Of a stretch of DNA of 25,156 nt, positions 24,419 through 25,156 are shown piece by piece (position 1 is the stretch's first letter; each line of letters opens with the position of its first letter). The translations under genes were made by a program, and so were the position numbers. The stretch is from Dehalococcoidia bacterium (GTDB lineage Bacteria > Chloroflexota > Dehalococcoidia > E44-bin15): positions 1-25,156 of the forward strand of contig JAUXBC010000001.1 in NCBI GenBank assembly GCA_030619615.1. The letters are read 5' to 3'. The notes under the pieces were generated by a model, which saw only the letters and a program-made list of their open reading frames with translations, was not told where the DNA came from and made no database searches.

Positions 24419-25156
24419 TGGAGGACCTGAGGCGGCGAGTCTTGAAATCGATTCAAAGAGAGGCTCTGATCGAGGGTGAAGAGACCCTTCTCGTTGGCGT
24501 CTCCGGTGGTCCAGACTCGGTCTGCCTGCTGCACATTCTTTGCCAGCTTAAGGAGACCCTTGGCGTGGTCCTTCACCTCGTCCACCTCAACCACATGCTG
24601 AGGGGCGCCGCTTCTCATGCCGATGCTCGCTATGTCTCCCAGCTAGCGCAGCGCCTGGGCCTTGCGGCGACTGTGGAGGAGCGCGATGTTCTGGCCTATC
24701 AAAAGGAGCATCGGCTCTCCCTGGAGGAGGCGGCGAGAGTGGTGCGCTACGATTTCTTCGCCGAGGTGGCAAAATCCCTGGGGGCAAAGCGCATCGCCTT
24801 GGGGCATACCGCAGATGACCAGGTGGAGACCATCCTGATGCATCTGGTGCGGGGCAGCGGTCTTGCCGGGCTAAGGGGCATGCAAGCTATCACCCTGTGG
24901 AGATCCTCCCCAAGCGGCGCCTCAGTATTGGTGCTGAGACCGCTTCTTGAGGTCACTAGGGAGGAGACTGAGGAATACTGTAGGGCCTATGATCTTGAGC
25001 CCCGAACCGACTTTTCCAACTATGCCCTCGATCATACAAGGAATCGGTTTCGCTATGAACTCATACCTCTCCTCGAAAGCTATAATCGCAATATCGGCGC
25101 TGCCCTAATCCGCACCGCTCGCGCTGCCGCCGATGACCTATCCTTCCTTGAGGAGC
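24418..25156 (+). CDS. tilS: tRNA(Ile)-lysidine synthase (3' end missing)
   Basis: The gene runs off the window with 246 codons visible and no internal stop. The PP-loop SGGPDS (29-34) binds ATP for adenylating C34 of tRNA-Ile(CAU), after which lysine is attached so that the tRNA reads AUA. Further TilS marks are HLNHMLRG, the LGHTADDQVET block near bases 24799-24831, LRPLLEVTREETEEYC and the DFSNYALDHTRNRFR stretch near 25009-25053. ATG 24418 overlaps the stop of the phosphatase gene. The C-terminal tRNA-binding part lies beyond the window. Confidence 0.95.
   Translation, partial: MEDLRRRVLKSIQREALIEGEETLLVGVSGGPDSVCLLHILCQLKETLGVVLHLVHLNHMLRGAASHADARYVSQLAQRLGLAATVEERDVLAYQKEHRLSLEEAARVVRYDFFAEVAKSLGAKRIALGHTADDQVETILMHLVRGSGLAGLRGMQAITLWRSSPSGASVLVLRPLLEVTREETEEYCRAYDLEPRTDFSNYALDHTRNRFRYELIPLLESYNRNIGAALIRTARAAADDLSFLEE

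Overview
The window is a gene-dense stretch of bacterial chromosome. It looks like a Chloroflexota genome of the Dehalococcoidia type. This rests on protein character and gene content: a DnaD-like protein and a DnaC/DnaI-like loader behind rplI-dnaB, holB next to a RicT homologue, CIRCE-controlled groES-groEL, and a DUF2344 protein. The lineage is inferred by recognition, not by a search. No transposase, phage gene, tRNA, rRNA or CRISPR array was seen. Both ends cut through genes.

Layout. 1-2364 (+): the 3' part of a COG2509-type flavoprotein, a DUF429 protein, then rpsU and a YqeY-like gene behind their own promoter, ending at a rho-independent terminator. 2365-2664: an intergenic region with two palindromes and the next promoter. 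2665-6995 (+): a DNA-replication operon of rplI, dnaB, a DnaD-like gene, a helicase-loader-like gene with two AAA+ domains, and an HNH nuclease. 10966-6992 (-): MBL hydrolase, lysA, holB, ricT. 11089-12351 (+): an M16 peptidase divergent from the MBL gene, with back-to-back promoters at 11004-11072. 16524-12348 (-): groES-groEL behind a perfect CIRCE, a hairpin, then a GH133/GDE-type glucosidase. 16759-19480 (+): a small XRE regulator, DUF72, DUF488 and DUF2851 genes, with a repeated TACAC-N6-GTGTA palindrome in front of the regulator and again in front of DUF2851. 20458-19484 (-): tsaD. 20770-25156 (+): a CorC-type membrane protein, DUF2344, an M48 protease, a histidine phosphatase and the 5' part of tilS.

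How the genes work together. The replication block resembles the Bacillus DnaD/DnaI/DnaC(helicase) set gathered into one operon, but its loader-like protein carries two tandem AAA+ modules with different sensor-1 residues. The XRE-DUF72-DUF488-DUF2851 group is the best candidate for an undescribed, locally controlled system; its function cannot be read from the sequence. Promoters here are unusually legible (mostly TTGACA-like, 17-base spacer, TATAAT-like). Two of them, for tsaD and the XRE gene, are so close to the start codon that leaderless mRNAs are predicted.
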